Source of the DNA: Symbiodinium natans
Lineage: Eukaryota > Sar > Dinophyceae > Suessiales > Symbiodiniaceae
DNA length: 64,000 bases
Reading direction: 5' to 3'
NCBI GenBank assembly: GCA_905221605.1
Contig: CAJNDS010002712.1
Location: 325,001 to 389,000 of the forward strand
Every line of letters starts with the position of its first letter. Positions within the stretch are counted from its first letter, which is position 1. The notes under the pieces were generated by a model. That model was not told the DNA's origin, ran no database searches, and saw only the letters and a program-made list of their open reading frames with translations. The position numbers and the translations under genes were made by a program. This document shows positions 27,689-37,869 of the stretch, one piece after another.

Positions 27689-28732
27689 TCAGGGCTGCTG
27701 GGAGCATTCATGGCGAGGAGGCGGCGGCCCAAAGTAGGCGTCGAGGCTGACCTTCTCGTGCCTGAGTTCCGTGCAGCGGCTGCAGAAATGGCGGGGGTGG
27801 AACTCGTTCAGAGGATCGCGCTCCACCTTTTGTCCGCAGACCGAGTGAAAGGGGCAGGCAGGCTCGGTAGCGCAAGGCACGGCGCAACGGAGCCTGTCCT
27901 TGTCGTCCACGTAAAAGAGGCGAGGCACGAGGTCCACATTGTGGGTATCGGGCAGAATGAGCGATGGCACCACCGAGCAGCGTTGCAATTGCGAGGCTTT
28001 GGCTCGCGGTGCGAAGGCAGGCTTGACCCACGGCCAGAGATCCGCAGGCTGCTTAGGCATGGGAATGAGGTTCCCCGCCCTCGTCGGCTGCGCAGGCTGG
28101 GTCGGGAATGTAGGCTTGGGTGGCGTAGGCACTTGTGTAGGCCGAGGGTCGGCCACAACGTGGTGCTCGAGGAGGCGTTGCTGCCACACAGTGGAGGGCG
28201 AGCCCAAGGCAGATGCGAGGCTTAGCTGTGCATCCACAAACTGCGCACATTGAGGCTGGCCCGCGGAGGCTAAGGCCCAGAGGTCGTCCCATTGACTGGG
28301 AGACAGCACCGCGAGGCCCTGCTCGAACTCGAGCGTCATGTGGCTGAGCAAGGGGTAAAGGCGCTGAGGCATAGGCAAAGGCGGTCCCAGGCTTGGGTCA
28401 GTGGCGAAATGCCAGGAGTCCCAGTCCATGGAGGTCACAGGCGCGATGGCTGGCGGCGAGGAGGCTAGGCCTTGTTCATGCGAGAAAAAGTACCACCAGG
28501 ACACACCGTTGTAGAAAGTGGCAGGGAGGTCCCAGTCCGGGCGGAAAAGAGGCGGCGGGGCTTTTGGGTTGCTGGCAGCCGGCTGGTCCTGTGCATCCAG
28601 CGTCAACTGGGCCCAAGAGCGAGAGGCGGAGGCCTGAGGGCTTGACAGACCGAGCAAGGGGGCCGAACCGGTGTCAGGCTGAACACAGGCCGCATCTTGG
28701 CGGCCAGTCCTGCCGGGTGTCCAACGGAACAA
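27689..28732 (-). CDS. Cys/His-rich protein at the 5' side of element 2
   Basis: A 347-residue frame, unrecognised as a whole. The middle is Pro-rich (TQVPTPPKPTFPTQPAQP). The last 90 residues are Cys/His-rich: RLRCAVPCATEPACPFHSVC, then HPRHFCSRCTELRHEK, which looks like a metal-binding module. It shares the AGGC base bias and strand of element 2, so I assign it to that element, perhaps as an extra nucleic-acid-binding or Gag-like protein. No counterpart is visible in element 1 up to 7.2 kb. Confidence 0.45.
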   Translation of the reverse strand: MFRWTPGRTGRQDAACVQPDTGSAPLLGLSSPQASASRSWAQLTLDAQDQPAASNPKAPPPLFRPDWDLPATFYNGVSWWYFFSHEQGLASSPPAIAPVTSMDWDSWHFATDPSLGPPLPMPQRLYPLLSHMTLEFEQGLAVLSPSQWDDLWALASAGQPQCAQFVDAQLSLASALGSPSTVWQQRLLEHHVVADPRPTQVPTPPKPTFPTQPAQPTRAGNLIPMPKQPADLWPWVKPAFAPRAKASQLQRCSVVPSLILPDTHNVDLVPRLFYVDDKDRLRCAVPCATEPACPFHSVCGQKVERDPLNEFHPRHFCSRCTELRHEKVSLDAYFGPPPPRHECSQQP

Positions 28733-28970
28733 CTGCGAACCTATTCCGATGGATGGAAAAGGGGGGTGCCGGGACTGGGCACTGAACTGCTTTCGCTCTA
28801 ACCTGCAACCTTATGCTATCATTGCAAGCAGTTTCGCTTTGATTTGTACATCTTTGCTTGAAAAGGGAGAGTCTCCTCTATGACATTGGAATTCCGGAGG
28901 GGAGAGTCTCACCCTTGATTCTGGCAGGGCGTAAGCTCCTGCAATTTGGGTGGGTTGGTGCCGTATTAGG

Positions 28971-29813
28971 TCAGACATCCCGGGGGGTGTCTCCCAATTC
29001 TTCAAAGCCACACACTAGCCAATCACTGCAGCATGCTTCTTCTGGGGAGTCAAGATCCTGAGAACACCCTTCCTCAAGGAAGGTCCAGCCATGTGCGCTG
29101 GCTGCAGAAGACAGCGGCGCCAGCGAAAGTTCTACGGGCTCCGTAACTTGGTGACCTAACTGACGCAAGTCAGCAAGGGAAGCGTCGTCCAGAAACACCG
29201 GTCTCCTAACTGCTTGGTCGAAACTCAGCCAGCTCCACGTGCACGTTAGGAAGCTTTCAAGACAAAGGGCACAGTGGAGCTCGATGCGCCTTCCATCCTC
29301 TCCATACAAGATCGCTGGTTGCCTTTTCCCAGGACCTGGCACGAAATTGAGGTTATGGGTTGGAATATTACCACAGCCAGTGCAATTAAAGTTTAAAAGG
29401 CGAAGCCACTGCACGGGCGGTTCGCCTCCCGTTCCCCCGTGGAGCTCTGCTGGGTCTTCCATGCATCTCCATTGCCCACAAGGTCCGGCTCTGACTGTTT
29501 TGCCGGATTTGCTGGTGCGAACAAAATACACGCTGCAGTCCTCGGAAAGGAGCAGCCACTCTTTGCGGCCCTTGTGAAACCAGTGAAAGCAGAGTGCTTG
29601 ATGGAAAGTCCTGCCTTGGCTGGAAACACAATTGGCTCTGTGGGCCCAAGTTCGCTCTGGATTTGCCAGGCTGCTCAAGCATCTTACCTGGTCTTCCCAG
29701 GCTGAGAAACTCCACTGCCGGCTGTTAAGAGGACTCGCATAAGGAAGAGTTCCCAAGCCGGGCTGCTTCGCCCTCCAGTCGGACCGTGCCTTCTGTCTGG
29801 CTCTGCATCGCAA
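28971..29813 (-). CDS. Unrecognised Cys-containing ORF
   Basis: A 280-residue frame starting MRCRARQKARSDWRAK. It contains LLNFNCTGCGNIPTHN and ELHCALCLESFLTC, a spaced set of cysteines (C-x2-C ... C-x2-C) that could bind a metal, and Trp-rich stretches. It lacks the AGGC bias of element 2 and lies between that element and the 44-bp repeat array. I do not recognise a family. Coding is plausible from length and amino-acid balance only. Confidence 0.35.
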   Translation of the reverse strand: MRCRARQKARSDWRAKQPGLGTLPYASPLNSRQWSFSAWEDQVRCLSSLANPERTWAHRANCVSSQGRTFHQALCFHWFHKGRKEWLLLSEDCSVYFVRTSKSGKTVRAGPCGQWRCMEDPAELHGGTGGEPPVQWLRLLNFNCTGCGNIPTHNLNFVPGPGKRQPAILYGEDGRRIELHCALCLESFLTCTWSWLSFDQAVRRPVFLDDASLADLRQLGHQVTEPVELSLAPLSSAASAHGWTFLEEGCSQDLDSPEEACCSDWLVCGFEELGDTPRDV

Positions 29814-29869
29814 GTTGGGTGAAATGACTCCAACCCGTCACTTGTTGTCAGTGAGAAACTCGACTGCGC

Positions 29870-30530
29870 ACAGCCAGACAAATGTATTCCAATGAGATTT
29901 CAGGTCTGGCTCACACAGCCAGACAATGCATTCCTAATGAGATTTCAGGTCTGGCTCACACAGCCAGACAATGCATTCCAATGAAATCTGGCATTAGCCA
30001 GACAATGCATTCCAATGAGATTTCAGTTCTGGCTCACACAGCCAGACAATGCACTCCAATAAGATTTCAGGTCTGGCTCACACAGCCAGACAACGCATTC
30101 CAATAAGATTTCAGGTCTGGCTCACACAACCAGACAATGCATTCAATGCATTCTAATAAGTTTCAGGTCTGGCTCACACAGCCAGACAATGCATTCCAAT
30201 AAGATTTCAGGTCTGGCTCACACAGCCAGACAATGCATTCCAATGAGATTTCAGGCCTGGCTCACATAGCCAGACAATGCATTCCAAATGAGATTTCATG
30301 TCTGGCTCACACAGTCAGACAGTGCATTCCAATGAGATGTCAGGTCTGGCTCACACAGCCAGACAGTACATTCCAATGGGATTTCAGGTCTGGCTCAACA
30401 CAGCTCGACAAGGTATTCCAATAAGATTTCAGCTCTGGCTCACACAGCCAGACAATGCATTCCAATGAGATTTCAGGTCTGGCTACACAGCCAGACAATG
30501 CATTGTAATAAGATTTCAAGCCTGGCTCAC
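29870..30530 (+). repeat. Tandem array of a 44-bp dyad repeat, about 15 units
   Basis: Consensus contains CCAGACAATGCATTCCAATG then AGATTTCAGGTCTGGCTCACACAG. Each unit has GCCAGAC near its start and GTCTGGC near its end, so each can form a short hairpin. Spacing is 43-46 bp with a few truncated units. Units are not separated by unique spacers. Confidence 0.95.
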
Positions 30531-30539
30531 ACAGTCGAG

Positions 30540-31340
30540 ACTGATTCTACCTTGCTGATTGAGTTCTGCACGAGTTCGCACTCGAATCCGCACCTGCGAG
30601 GCAGTGCACAGTATTCGTCCTACCCATTACCCGCACCGGAAGCTTTGACGAAGCTTCTTGGTGCTGGCAGGGCACCCGCAAATCTCCGTTTGGGTCATAG
30701 AAGCCGGGAGAAGTCGCCTATTGGGGACGGGCCAGCACTCGGAGATTTGCCCGTCAACACGACCATCACATTGGAAAAGTGCATGGCTGTGCTTGGTAGG
30801 CAGAGATGGACTTCCGATCCGGAAGGTATGCTCGAATGATGCGACCTTCGTGCGAACCATGTCCGAAACGTTTGCATGTAATTGCACGGGAGACCAGTCC
30901 AAGGACTTTGATCTTAAAGCCACGCAGCACTGCCTGCAAGCTTTTGCAGATGTCGCCCTGGAGAGTCTGCGACTGCGTCAATTGAGCCCGGGGCCACCCA
31001 CCCGCCCGCGCGGTTCCGCGAGAGCTGTCGACCTCCAGCATGCAGTCGGTCGAGCGTTTGTCGAGCTTGCAAGTGCACCGTTGAAGGACTGAGAAATGCG
31101 CCAGGTATCCGGAACTGGCGAGGAGCTCAGTTGGCCAGAAGCTTAGTTGGCTTTGCGTTGGCTGACGTGACCAACAGTGAAACTATTGGTCATGAGGGGG
31201 AGTTGATATGTGTGACCTGGCTTGAGATCTCCACGGGGGTTGCACAGGTAGCAGAGCGGCTGTATGAACCAGCCTCGAGTCCTCTAACTGCTTTGGGCAC
31301 CAGGCCTGTTTTCGCAGCCTTCATTTGAGCCATGTCCAGA
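30540..31340. other. Segment enclosed by inverted 44-bp arrays
   Basis: About 800 bp. A 144-codon plus frame (30658-31092, start MVLAGHPQISVWVIEAGRS) and a 98-codon minus frame overlap; neither has a recognised domain. Its position between oppositely oriented arrays suggests the inside of a foldback unit. Confidence 0.4.
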
Positions 31341-31344
31341 GCAC

Positions 31345-31516
31345 CTGTGAGCCAGACCTGAAATCTCATTGGAATGCATTGTCTAGCTGTGTGAGCAAGA
31401 CCTGAAATCTCATTGGAATGCATTGTCTGGCTGTGTGAGACTGTGTGAGCCAGACCTGAAATCTCATTAGACATTGTCTGCTGTGACCTGAAATCTCATT
31501 AGAATGCATTGTCTGG
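31345..31516 (-). repeat. 44-bp dyad repeat, inverted array, about 4 units
   Basis: Same repeat as 29870-30530 in reverse complement (GAGCCAGACCTGAAATCTC). Two units are full, two are shortened. Confidence 0.95.
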
Positions 31517-31539
31517 CTGCGCCCTTCAACAAGACTCTT

Positions 31540-32050
31540 TACTTCTGCAAAACAAGAGTGTTTTTCAAAAATTATTTTTATTCAGAAAAGCCCCTTGCTT
31601 AAGCCTGAAGGCCCCTTTTTAAGCCCATTTCGAATTTTCTTAAGCCCCCTGTCAAAGAATTATTTCTCAAGCAGCCCCCCATCAAAATCAAAATTTAAAA
31701 GCCTCCTTCTCAGCCGCCCTTAAAGCCCCTTCAAAGCCTTCTTCAAAAAGAATTTCAGAATTTGACAGCTCAGAATTCTTAAAGGGTTAAATTCCCTTCT
31801 TAAGCTTTTCTTGTTCGTTCTCAAATTTAAGCTTCCCCTTCAGCTTCCTTCAAAAAAACAATACAAATTTTGCAAAAGGGCTTCTTCTTTCTCAAATTCG
31901 ATTTTGAGAAAGATCAGGTTCCGGGTAGGGGAAGAAAATGAGAAGGGCTAAAAGAGGGGCTTAAGAAGAAGGCTTTCTTAAATTGAAATTTTAAGGAAAC
32001 TTTAGAAGGGACTTAAAGAGGCTGAGAGGCTGAGAATTTTCTTAAACTGC
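31540..32050. repeat. Degenerate AAGCCCC/TTCAAAGCC oligopyrimidine repeats
   Basis: Short repeats of the type TTAAGCCCC and TTCTCAAATT, related in style to 33.96-34.33 kb. No coding. Confidence 0.6.
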
Positions 32051-33290
32051 TTGCAGACATGCGCAAGTTGGATCCACGTAAAGAAGAAAATCTGGCAATA
32101 GAAACATGTTCGGAACGTGACAGGGCAGGCACGCCATCTAAACGAACCAAATCATGCCGGTGGTCTGCGCTGTTAAGACAACGGGCGGCAGTTCGAAGGC
32201 CCTCTGTCTCTTCAAAGCCTTTGGAAGCCCCCTTCGTCTTGTCTTTAAAAGTCTTCAAAGCAAGAATTCAAAGTTACAGGCCTTGGCTGCAGCGTCTTTT
32301 TCGTTTTTTGTAGAGGACTGCTTGCGAAGTGGTCGAGTTGGTCGCTTTGTTTAGAGCTTGGTGTTTTTCAGTGTCTTAAACCAGTTTTGCCACCTTGGAG
32401 GTGTTGCCTGGAAGTGTTTTGGTAGAAGGGCAGTACAAAGTGTAAGCATGCAAAAGAGAAGCGTGCAGGGCTAAAGTGTAAGTTTTGTAGGGCTGTGGGT
32501 TGCTTGCAGCGTTTCGATCTTTTACGTGGTCGCGGAGCATGGCTTCCACTGCAAACAAAGAGCCCAATGCTTACAGGGTTTTTAACAGTTGCAGGCTTTG
32601 TCTTTGGAGCAAGCATATTGATGCCACGTGGGCGCCACAGAAGAGTGCAGAGGGTTGTGCGTTCTGGCCGGGCCAAGAACACCACTGTATGACCGCCTTA
32701 GTGCCTGCAGACATTCAGCAAGCAAGCCTGGGCCGCAAGAGGTAACCAGTTACTTAACTGACCATCAGGGTTGTTCGTCTACGTTGCCAGCGTTAGGGCT
32801 TTTCAACTTGGACGGAAGAGGGTTAATGTTGCCACCTATCGCTGGGTGCAACGCCAGTAGTGTCGCGGAACAAGGCCCGTGGCCTGCTCCCACACCGCCG
32901 TGCAAGTGCGCGAGTTCATTGAAAGCACCTTTTAGCTTCCGTGAGGATTTAGTGTCTCTGGAACGGCGAATCTTGGAGTTACGCAAGGATTCGCCAATCG
33001 GCTGTTGTCTTTCTTGCGGAAACGCGTACCGTGAACTGGGTGGAGTGTCAAAACAGGCGCGGCGGCGCGGCTCCTTCCTCTGCATCCATGGCCTACGCGC
33101 CGTTGGAAACTCGCGTTTTGCGTTCTTACTTAGCACCATGTTTGGCGTTCCCAGACATGCTTTTAAAGGCTCGGTCGGCAAGCTGTGTTTTTTTAGCTGT
33201 GTTCGGCGCGGGGCCCGAAGTTAAGACCACAGTTCGGGCTTCAAAGCCCGTGGCTGTGTTTGTTGCGCGTTTTGGGGAGGAAAAGAAAGG
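32051..33290. other. Possible gene remnant, unassigned
   Basis: The best frame is plus 32628-33224 (198 codons), with a region SFREDLVSLERRILELRKDS and PIGCCLSCGNAYRELGG. A minus frame of 138 codons overlaps it. Base composition is less repetitive than the flanks. No family recognised; either strand, or neither, may code. Confidence 0.25.
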
Positions 33291-33960
33291 ACTTTATTTT
33301 GAATTAGAAACGAGGTGGGAGGACGGGAGAAATTAAAATCTGGTGGGAGGAAGGGAGAAGAGGGAAGGGAATTTATTCTAAATTCCACCCCTTCGAAAAT
33401 CAAAGGAGTAGAGAGGTTTCTAGAAGTACAAAGCGGAGGGGTTGGGAGGGGCGCAGCCCCCCCGCATTTGCTTATTGTGAGGGGAGAAGAGACAAGGGGC
33501 CTTCTTCTAAATTCAACCCCCCCCCCTTTCTTCTTTCATTCTTCGAAAATCAGAGGAGTAGAGACGAGACTGCTTTTGTTTCTAGAAGTAGAACGCGGGG
33601 GGGTTGGGGGGGGCGCAGCCCCCCCCATTTCCATTTGGGGCGCAGCTCCCCCCATTTGCTTGTTGTGGAGTGGGAGGAAGGGGAGAAGAGAGAACGGGCC
33701 TTATTCTAAATTCCACCCCCGCCGAATTTGGTTTTGTTTTGTATTTCTCATTCTTCGCAATTCAGAGGAGTAGAGACGAGACTGTTTTTGTTTCTAGAAG
33801 TAGAAAGCGGGGGGAAGAGAAAGGGGCTTTATTCTAAATTCCACCCTCCTCGAACCTTGTTTTGTTTTGTGTTTCATTATTCGAAAATCAGAGGAGTAGA
33901 GACGAGACTGTTTTTCTTTCTGCCCCCCCCCATTTGCTTGTTGTGGAGTGGGAGGAAGGA
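33290..33960. repeat. Degenerate tandem repeats of about 100-130 bp
   Basis: Recurring order: GGGAGAAGAG, then TTCTAAATTCCACCCC, TTCGAAAATCAGAGGAGTAG and GAGACGAGACTG..TTTCTAGAAG. Five to six copies are visible (33345, 33475, 33550, 33680, 33790, 33880). Frames here are repeat translations. Confidence 0.8.
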
Positions 33961-34340
33961 GGGGGGGTGTGGGGGGCTTCCGAATTTCCTCAAGCCCCTT
34001 CGAGAAGGGGGGGGGCTTCCGAATTTCCTCAAGCCCCCTTCGAGAAGGGGGGGGGTTTGCGAATTTCCTCAAGCCCCGTTCGAGAAGGGGGGATAGAGTC
34101 TTGCGAATTTTCTCAAGCCCCTTTCGAGAATTCTTTCTCAAGCCCCCCTTCAAGCCCCTTCTGAAGCCCCCCTTGAATTCGAATTTGAGGAAGCCCCCCT
34201 TCTCAAGCCCCCCTTCAAGCCCCTTCTCAAGCCTTCATTGTTCCCCCCCCCCCCGGGACCCCTTCCTTCCTCGAATTCGAATTCGAGGAAGCCCCCCTTG
34301 CTCAAGCCCCCTTCGAAAAATTCGTAAAGATCATGCCCCC
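33960..34340. repeat. CAAGCCCC/TTCGAGAAGGGG repeats with a 24-nt palindrome
   Basis: Four units of about 46 bp (GAATTTCCTCAAGCCCC and TTCGAGAAGGGG) at 33978-34130, followed by oligopyrimidine DNA. A perfect 24-nt palindrome centred on GAATTCGAATTC lies at 34267-34290. The part 34110-34340 recurs inverted at 51540-51830. Confidence 0.85.
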
Positions 34341-34344
34341 AGGT

Positions 34345-34640
34345 ATGATGGCCGGAGCCTCGCTGCTTCAGTCGAACAGAACAGAATGAACTTAAATCAT
34401 TAAGTATATTCCCGATGTAAACATTTATAAAGGTATTGGGCCTCTTTTTCCCAAAGATTTATGCGGAAGGCCAAGCAAGTCTGGAGCAAGATTTGGTGGC
34501 CCCCAGAACTTCAGCTCTCAAGGGTCTGGAGTGAAAGTTTCCGTCGTTTTCAGAATAATACTCTTGGCTTCGACAAATGCCCAGACGGCCCAGACGTCCT
34601 GTCACTTAAACCAACGTGTCGGGCTTGGGGTTTGCAGTTC
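34345..34640. other. No feature recognised
   Basis: Single-copy-looking DNA without long frames. Confidence 0.3.
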
Positions 34641-34860
34641 AGTTTCGGGGTTGGGCGCTTAGTGTTTATGGGGTTTAGGGTCTAGGGTTCATAAGGTTTA
34701 GGTTTTAGGGTTTAGGATTTAGTTCAGTTTTAGGGTTTGAGGTCTAAGGTGTTGGGTGGAGTAGGGTTCAGGGTGTAGGGTTTTGGGTTGCGGGTTTGGG
34801 TTTCGGATTTGGGGATTTTGGGTTTTCGGGGCTTTTGGGTTTTAGGGCCCCCAAACCCTC
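34640..34860. repeat. Degenerate TTTAGGG (telomere-like) tract
   Basis: Many variants of GGTTTAGGG, GGGTTTTGGG and GGTCTAGGG over about 200 bp. Interstitial, since flanking DNA continues on both sides. Confidence 0.85.
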
Positions 34861-34979
34861 CCTTGGCTCAGGAGACGGCGGTCGTGAGGACGATCCACAT
34901 CATTCCACATCAGGCCTCTGTTGCCATTGCCGGCTACTGCAAACACGCGCAGAAGATACTGCGAACGACGTGGCAGGTT

Positions 34980-35700
34980 GTGCCAGCCACAACAAGTTTT
35001 GCCCGCTGCCTACTAACAACTCCGCCCGCTCCGCTTGCCCTTCCCCCCGCTTTCCCGCATGGCGCCCCAGTGCAGCTCCGCTTGCTCCGCCCGCTCCGCT
35101 TGCTCCGCCCTTCCCGCCCGCCTTCCCGCATGGCCCCATCCCTTCCCCTGGCTCCTGGCCCCGTGCCGCCCGCCCTTCCCCCATCCCTTCGACCCCCATG
35201 GCCCCCCAGGGACCCCCCTATGCCTCTAGACCCGATGAGATGACTTTACAGGGCCCCAGTGCATGCCCGCCCGCTCTCCCGCCCGCCTTCCCGCGTGTCC
35301 CCATCCCTTCCACCCCCATGGCCCCATCCCTTCAACCCCCATGGCCCCCAAAGACCCCCCTATGGCCCTCAAGGCTTCCCTTCGTGGCCCGCAGGGACCC
35401 TGCTCCTGGGCCCCTGACCCTCAAGGGCCCTCAATGGCCCTCAATGGTTCCATTCCCCCACCACACCCAGTCCAGGCTAGCACACCCATGTCGCCTTCCC
35501 ATGGCCCCATGGCCCCATAGACTAGACCCTATCAGATGACTTTCAAGCACCCCATACCTTTTTGCCCGCTCCACTCGGTTTGGGGCCTCTACATGGCCCC
35601 ATGGCCCAATGGCTCCATGGCCCAATGGCTCCATGGCCCCCATGGTCCCCTGGCCCTATGCCTCTAGACCCGATCAGATGACTTTACAGGGCCCCAGTGC
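34980..35700. repeat. C-rich repeats (CCGCTCCGCTTG, ATGGCCCC) with a longer direct repeat
   Basis: CCGCTCCGCTTGCTCCGCC units at 35025-35130, then many ATGGCCCCAT units to 35650. A longer motif beginning TCTAGACCCGAT and ending GGGCCCCAGTGC recurs at 35225-35262 and 35662-35699, with a diverged copy at 35520. No gene. Confidence 0.8.
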
Positions 35701-35979
35701 GAGCTGGCAAGAAGTTTCGCATTGAAGCTGCCGGGGGCAGTTTGCACACCCTTCAGTGCGGCTGGCCCTTGCACAAAGTCCCCTCCCCAGAGAAGGGATC
35801 CTTAAATTCCTTAAATGTTCATTCTAGCCCACGTGACAGACCGCCCACGGAGGTGAACAGGGGCCAGATCGGAATTCTTGGGCTTTGTCACGTTGTTCTC
35901 TGGGGCGGGGCTTCTTGTGAGGATGTTATCATATTCGAGAACACACCCTTTTATGACATGAACATTCTCTTCAGCCACC

Positions 35980-36370
35980 TTGGCCGCTTGGCAAAAGAAT
36001 ACGCCAATGCTATGGGGTTCTTACGTCCGGAGTCAAGAAGGCTTTCGCATTCTCTCTACCGCAACCGACTTCTCGGGCTTCCCGAAATTTATGCGAAACT
36101 GTCGTCGCTTTGGTTCTGCCGTGGGCATGGACGTCGACGTCCTCGAAACTGTCGTCGCTTTTGGACCTCGGGGTGCGCCAAGATGCGAGTCTGTTGTCAG
36201 CTTTTGGATGTCGGGGTTCGTCAAATGCGAAATTGTCGTCGTGCTGGGGCGTTTTTCATTCTCGAAGTTGTCATCGCTTTGCGACGTCGCCGTCCTCGAA
36301 GCTGTTGTTACGGCCGTCGTCTTTGGACGCGCAGGTTCGTGAAGTTTTGGTAGTCTGGAGCTCCTGAGGC
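35980..36370. repeat. GTCGTCGCTTT / GACGTCG short repeats
   Basis: Recurring AAACTGTCGTCGCTTTTGG, GAAGTTGTCATCGCTTTG and related words every 40-60 bp. Overlapping frames on the plus strand are likely by-products. Confidence 0.5.
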
Positions 36371-36454
36371 AGCAATGGCAGCAACGTCGTTCTTTCGTGA
36401 CCCATGAAGCTGTTCGTGTCCATGCTTGTTTGGGGTCTACGCGGTCAGAGTTCC

Positions 36455-36550
36455 ACGTTAGGGTTTAGGGTTTACGGTCTAGGGCCTAGGGTTCAGTTTT
36501 TAGGGTTGAGGGTTTAGGGTCTAGGGTCTGGGGTTTGTGGTTTAGGGTTA
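36455..36550. repeat. Telomere-like TTTAGGG tract
   Basis: GGGTTTAGGGTTTACGGTC and similar heptamer variants over about 90 bp. Confidence 0.85.
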
Positions 36551-36636
36551 GTTTGGGTGATATTCTCGTACCCTGCTCACAATGACGTTCAGACCTGTAC
36601 CCCCCAAAATGCAACCTCACAAAACTTAGGCGGGCT

Positions 36637-37257
36637 GTGCAAGATTGCTTTTGTTCGGTTCTGCGCGAGACACCTGGGCTTTGGCTGCGCACGAGCAAGA
36701 GTCTGGGCGGTTCTGACGCATCGACGTTCAGTGAGATGGACTACGACGAAAACATTGGGCGAGTTGGTGTCTGTTTTCTTCGCAACCCCACTCATGAAGG
36801 CGCCAGGGCAATTCGTAGGACCCGTCGGCTCCATTCTCTTAAACTTCAACTTCGTAGATACAGTACAGTAGATACATTCTGCTCGCAGGCCGAGGACTTC
36901 TTCTATGTCGGGACAATGACAGTGCCACGCGGCCTTGGCTCCTTGAGCCAAGCGTTGCAAGCCCGGAAACGGTCTTACGATGAGGCCTTTCAGGAGAACA
37001 AGAAGGCCAGGGCGATGGTCCGGTTCCAGACTGTGTTTTCGATTGCTTTCGTCCCTGCAACTAGAGAAAATAAGGTGTACGATCTTTCGCAATCGCGAAG
37101 CTATATGAGAACGGAGTTGGTGGACTCCAGCTTCATGACGCTGACGAAGAACAGCTCTACGATCTTCTCTAGCAAGCACAATCGATCTCTCGCAGCTCAG
37201 GAATTGTTCACTGCCTTGTATGTCCCCACGAAGACTGCCTTTGAAGCTTGTCCATAA
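36637..37257 (+). CDS. Hypothetical protein, unrecognised
   Basis: A 206-codon plus frame ending TAA at 37257. Parts look protein-like: EDFFYVGTMTVPRGLGSL, ARKRSYDEAFQENKKARAMV and AAQELFTALYVPTKTAFEA. A 196-codon minus frame overlaps it almost completely, so strand is uncertain; the plus frame has fewer rare residues and a more even composition. It follows directly after a telomere-like tract (36455-36550), as gene pieces do elsewhere in the window, so it may be one exon. No domain recognised. Confidence 0.3.
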   Translation: MQDCFCSVLRETPGLWLRTSKSLGGSDASTFSEMDYDENIGRVGVCFLRNPTHEGARAIRRTRRLHSLKLQLRRYSTVDTFCSQAEDFFYVGTMTVPRGLGSLSQALQARKRSYDEAFQENKKARAMVRFQTVFSIAFVPATRENKVYDLSQSRSYMRTELVDSSFMTLTKNSSTIFSSKHNRSLAAQELFTALYVPTKTAFEACP

Positions 37258-37649
37258 AGTTTGAGATCTGCAGGCGGCAGCGAATCCAACCCCACCTTAC
37301 AACATGAAAGCCCATGCCGAGGCGTCGGCGACTGGCAGCCCCGTCATCGACATCAGCAACTTGCCATCCAGCTGAACGGCCGCCGCTCTTATTGGAAACT
37401 CCATGAATGTGGCGCAGGCAGGTGCCATTCTGATGGTAGTGGCCTTGTTTCTGGAGAGGGCCTAGCAGAGTCTGGGCCGCTTACAGGGCATCACTGACTG
37501 GCTGCGTCCCGTAGGGCCGTAGGGGGCTATTTCGGTATGGAAACTAGACACCGATTATCCCGAAAGCAATCAGTGCAAAGATATCAACTGACACGTATAG
37601 TTGGTTGTGTTGTCAGTGCGGTGATCGTGGTGTGGTGTAGTAGGATAGG

Positions 37650-37835
37650 AAGCAGGTGCGGCGTCGACGGCCAAAAGAACGCGAAACGCAAAGAAGATGG
37701 AACGTAACAGGCAGCGTAGAGAAGCGGTGTATATAGCCGGGTTAGAAGTAAATGCTGCGTCGACGGCAAAGAGAGCGCGAAACGCAAAGAAGATGGAATT
37801 TAATAGGCAGCGTAGAGAAGCGGTGTAGCTGAGGT
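37650..37835. repeat. Direct repeat pair, about 80 bp each
   Basis: GCGTCGACGGC, GCGAAACGCAAAGAAGATGG and GGCAGCGTAGAGAAGCGGTG occur in the same order at about 37660-37735 and 37755-37828. Confidence 0.9.
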
Positions 37836-37869
37836 GATGGTATTGTAGTGGGGCGATGGACAGGATCAT

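Larger units (their letters stand above)
20000..28780 (-). mobile_element. DIRS-like tyrosine-recombinase retroelement 2
   Basis: All frames are on the minus strand: a Cys/His ORF (28732-27689), tyrosine recombinase (27180-25159), Gag (24856-23707), linker/methyltransferase-like/RT (23673-21249), RT thumb (21340-20681) and RNase H (20777-20306). The tetranucleotide AGGC is hugely over-represented on the plus strand from about 20040 to 28740 and stops there, which I use as an estimate of element limits. The recombinase, Gag and RT frames are long and keep catalytic motifs, so it is younger than element 1. No terminal repeats were identified by eye. Confidence 0.75.

Noticed and set aside
29870-30530. 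Repeat array resembling a CRISPR
   Set aside because: The whole 44-bp unit is repeated, with no unique spacers; the context is eukaryotic and no cas genes are present.
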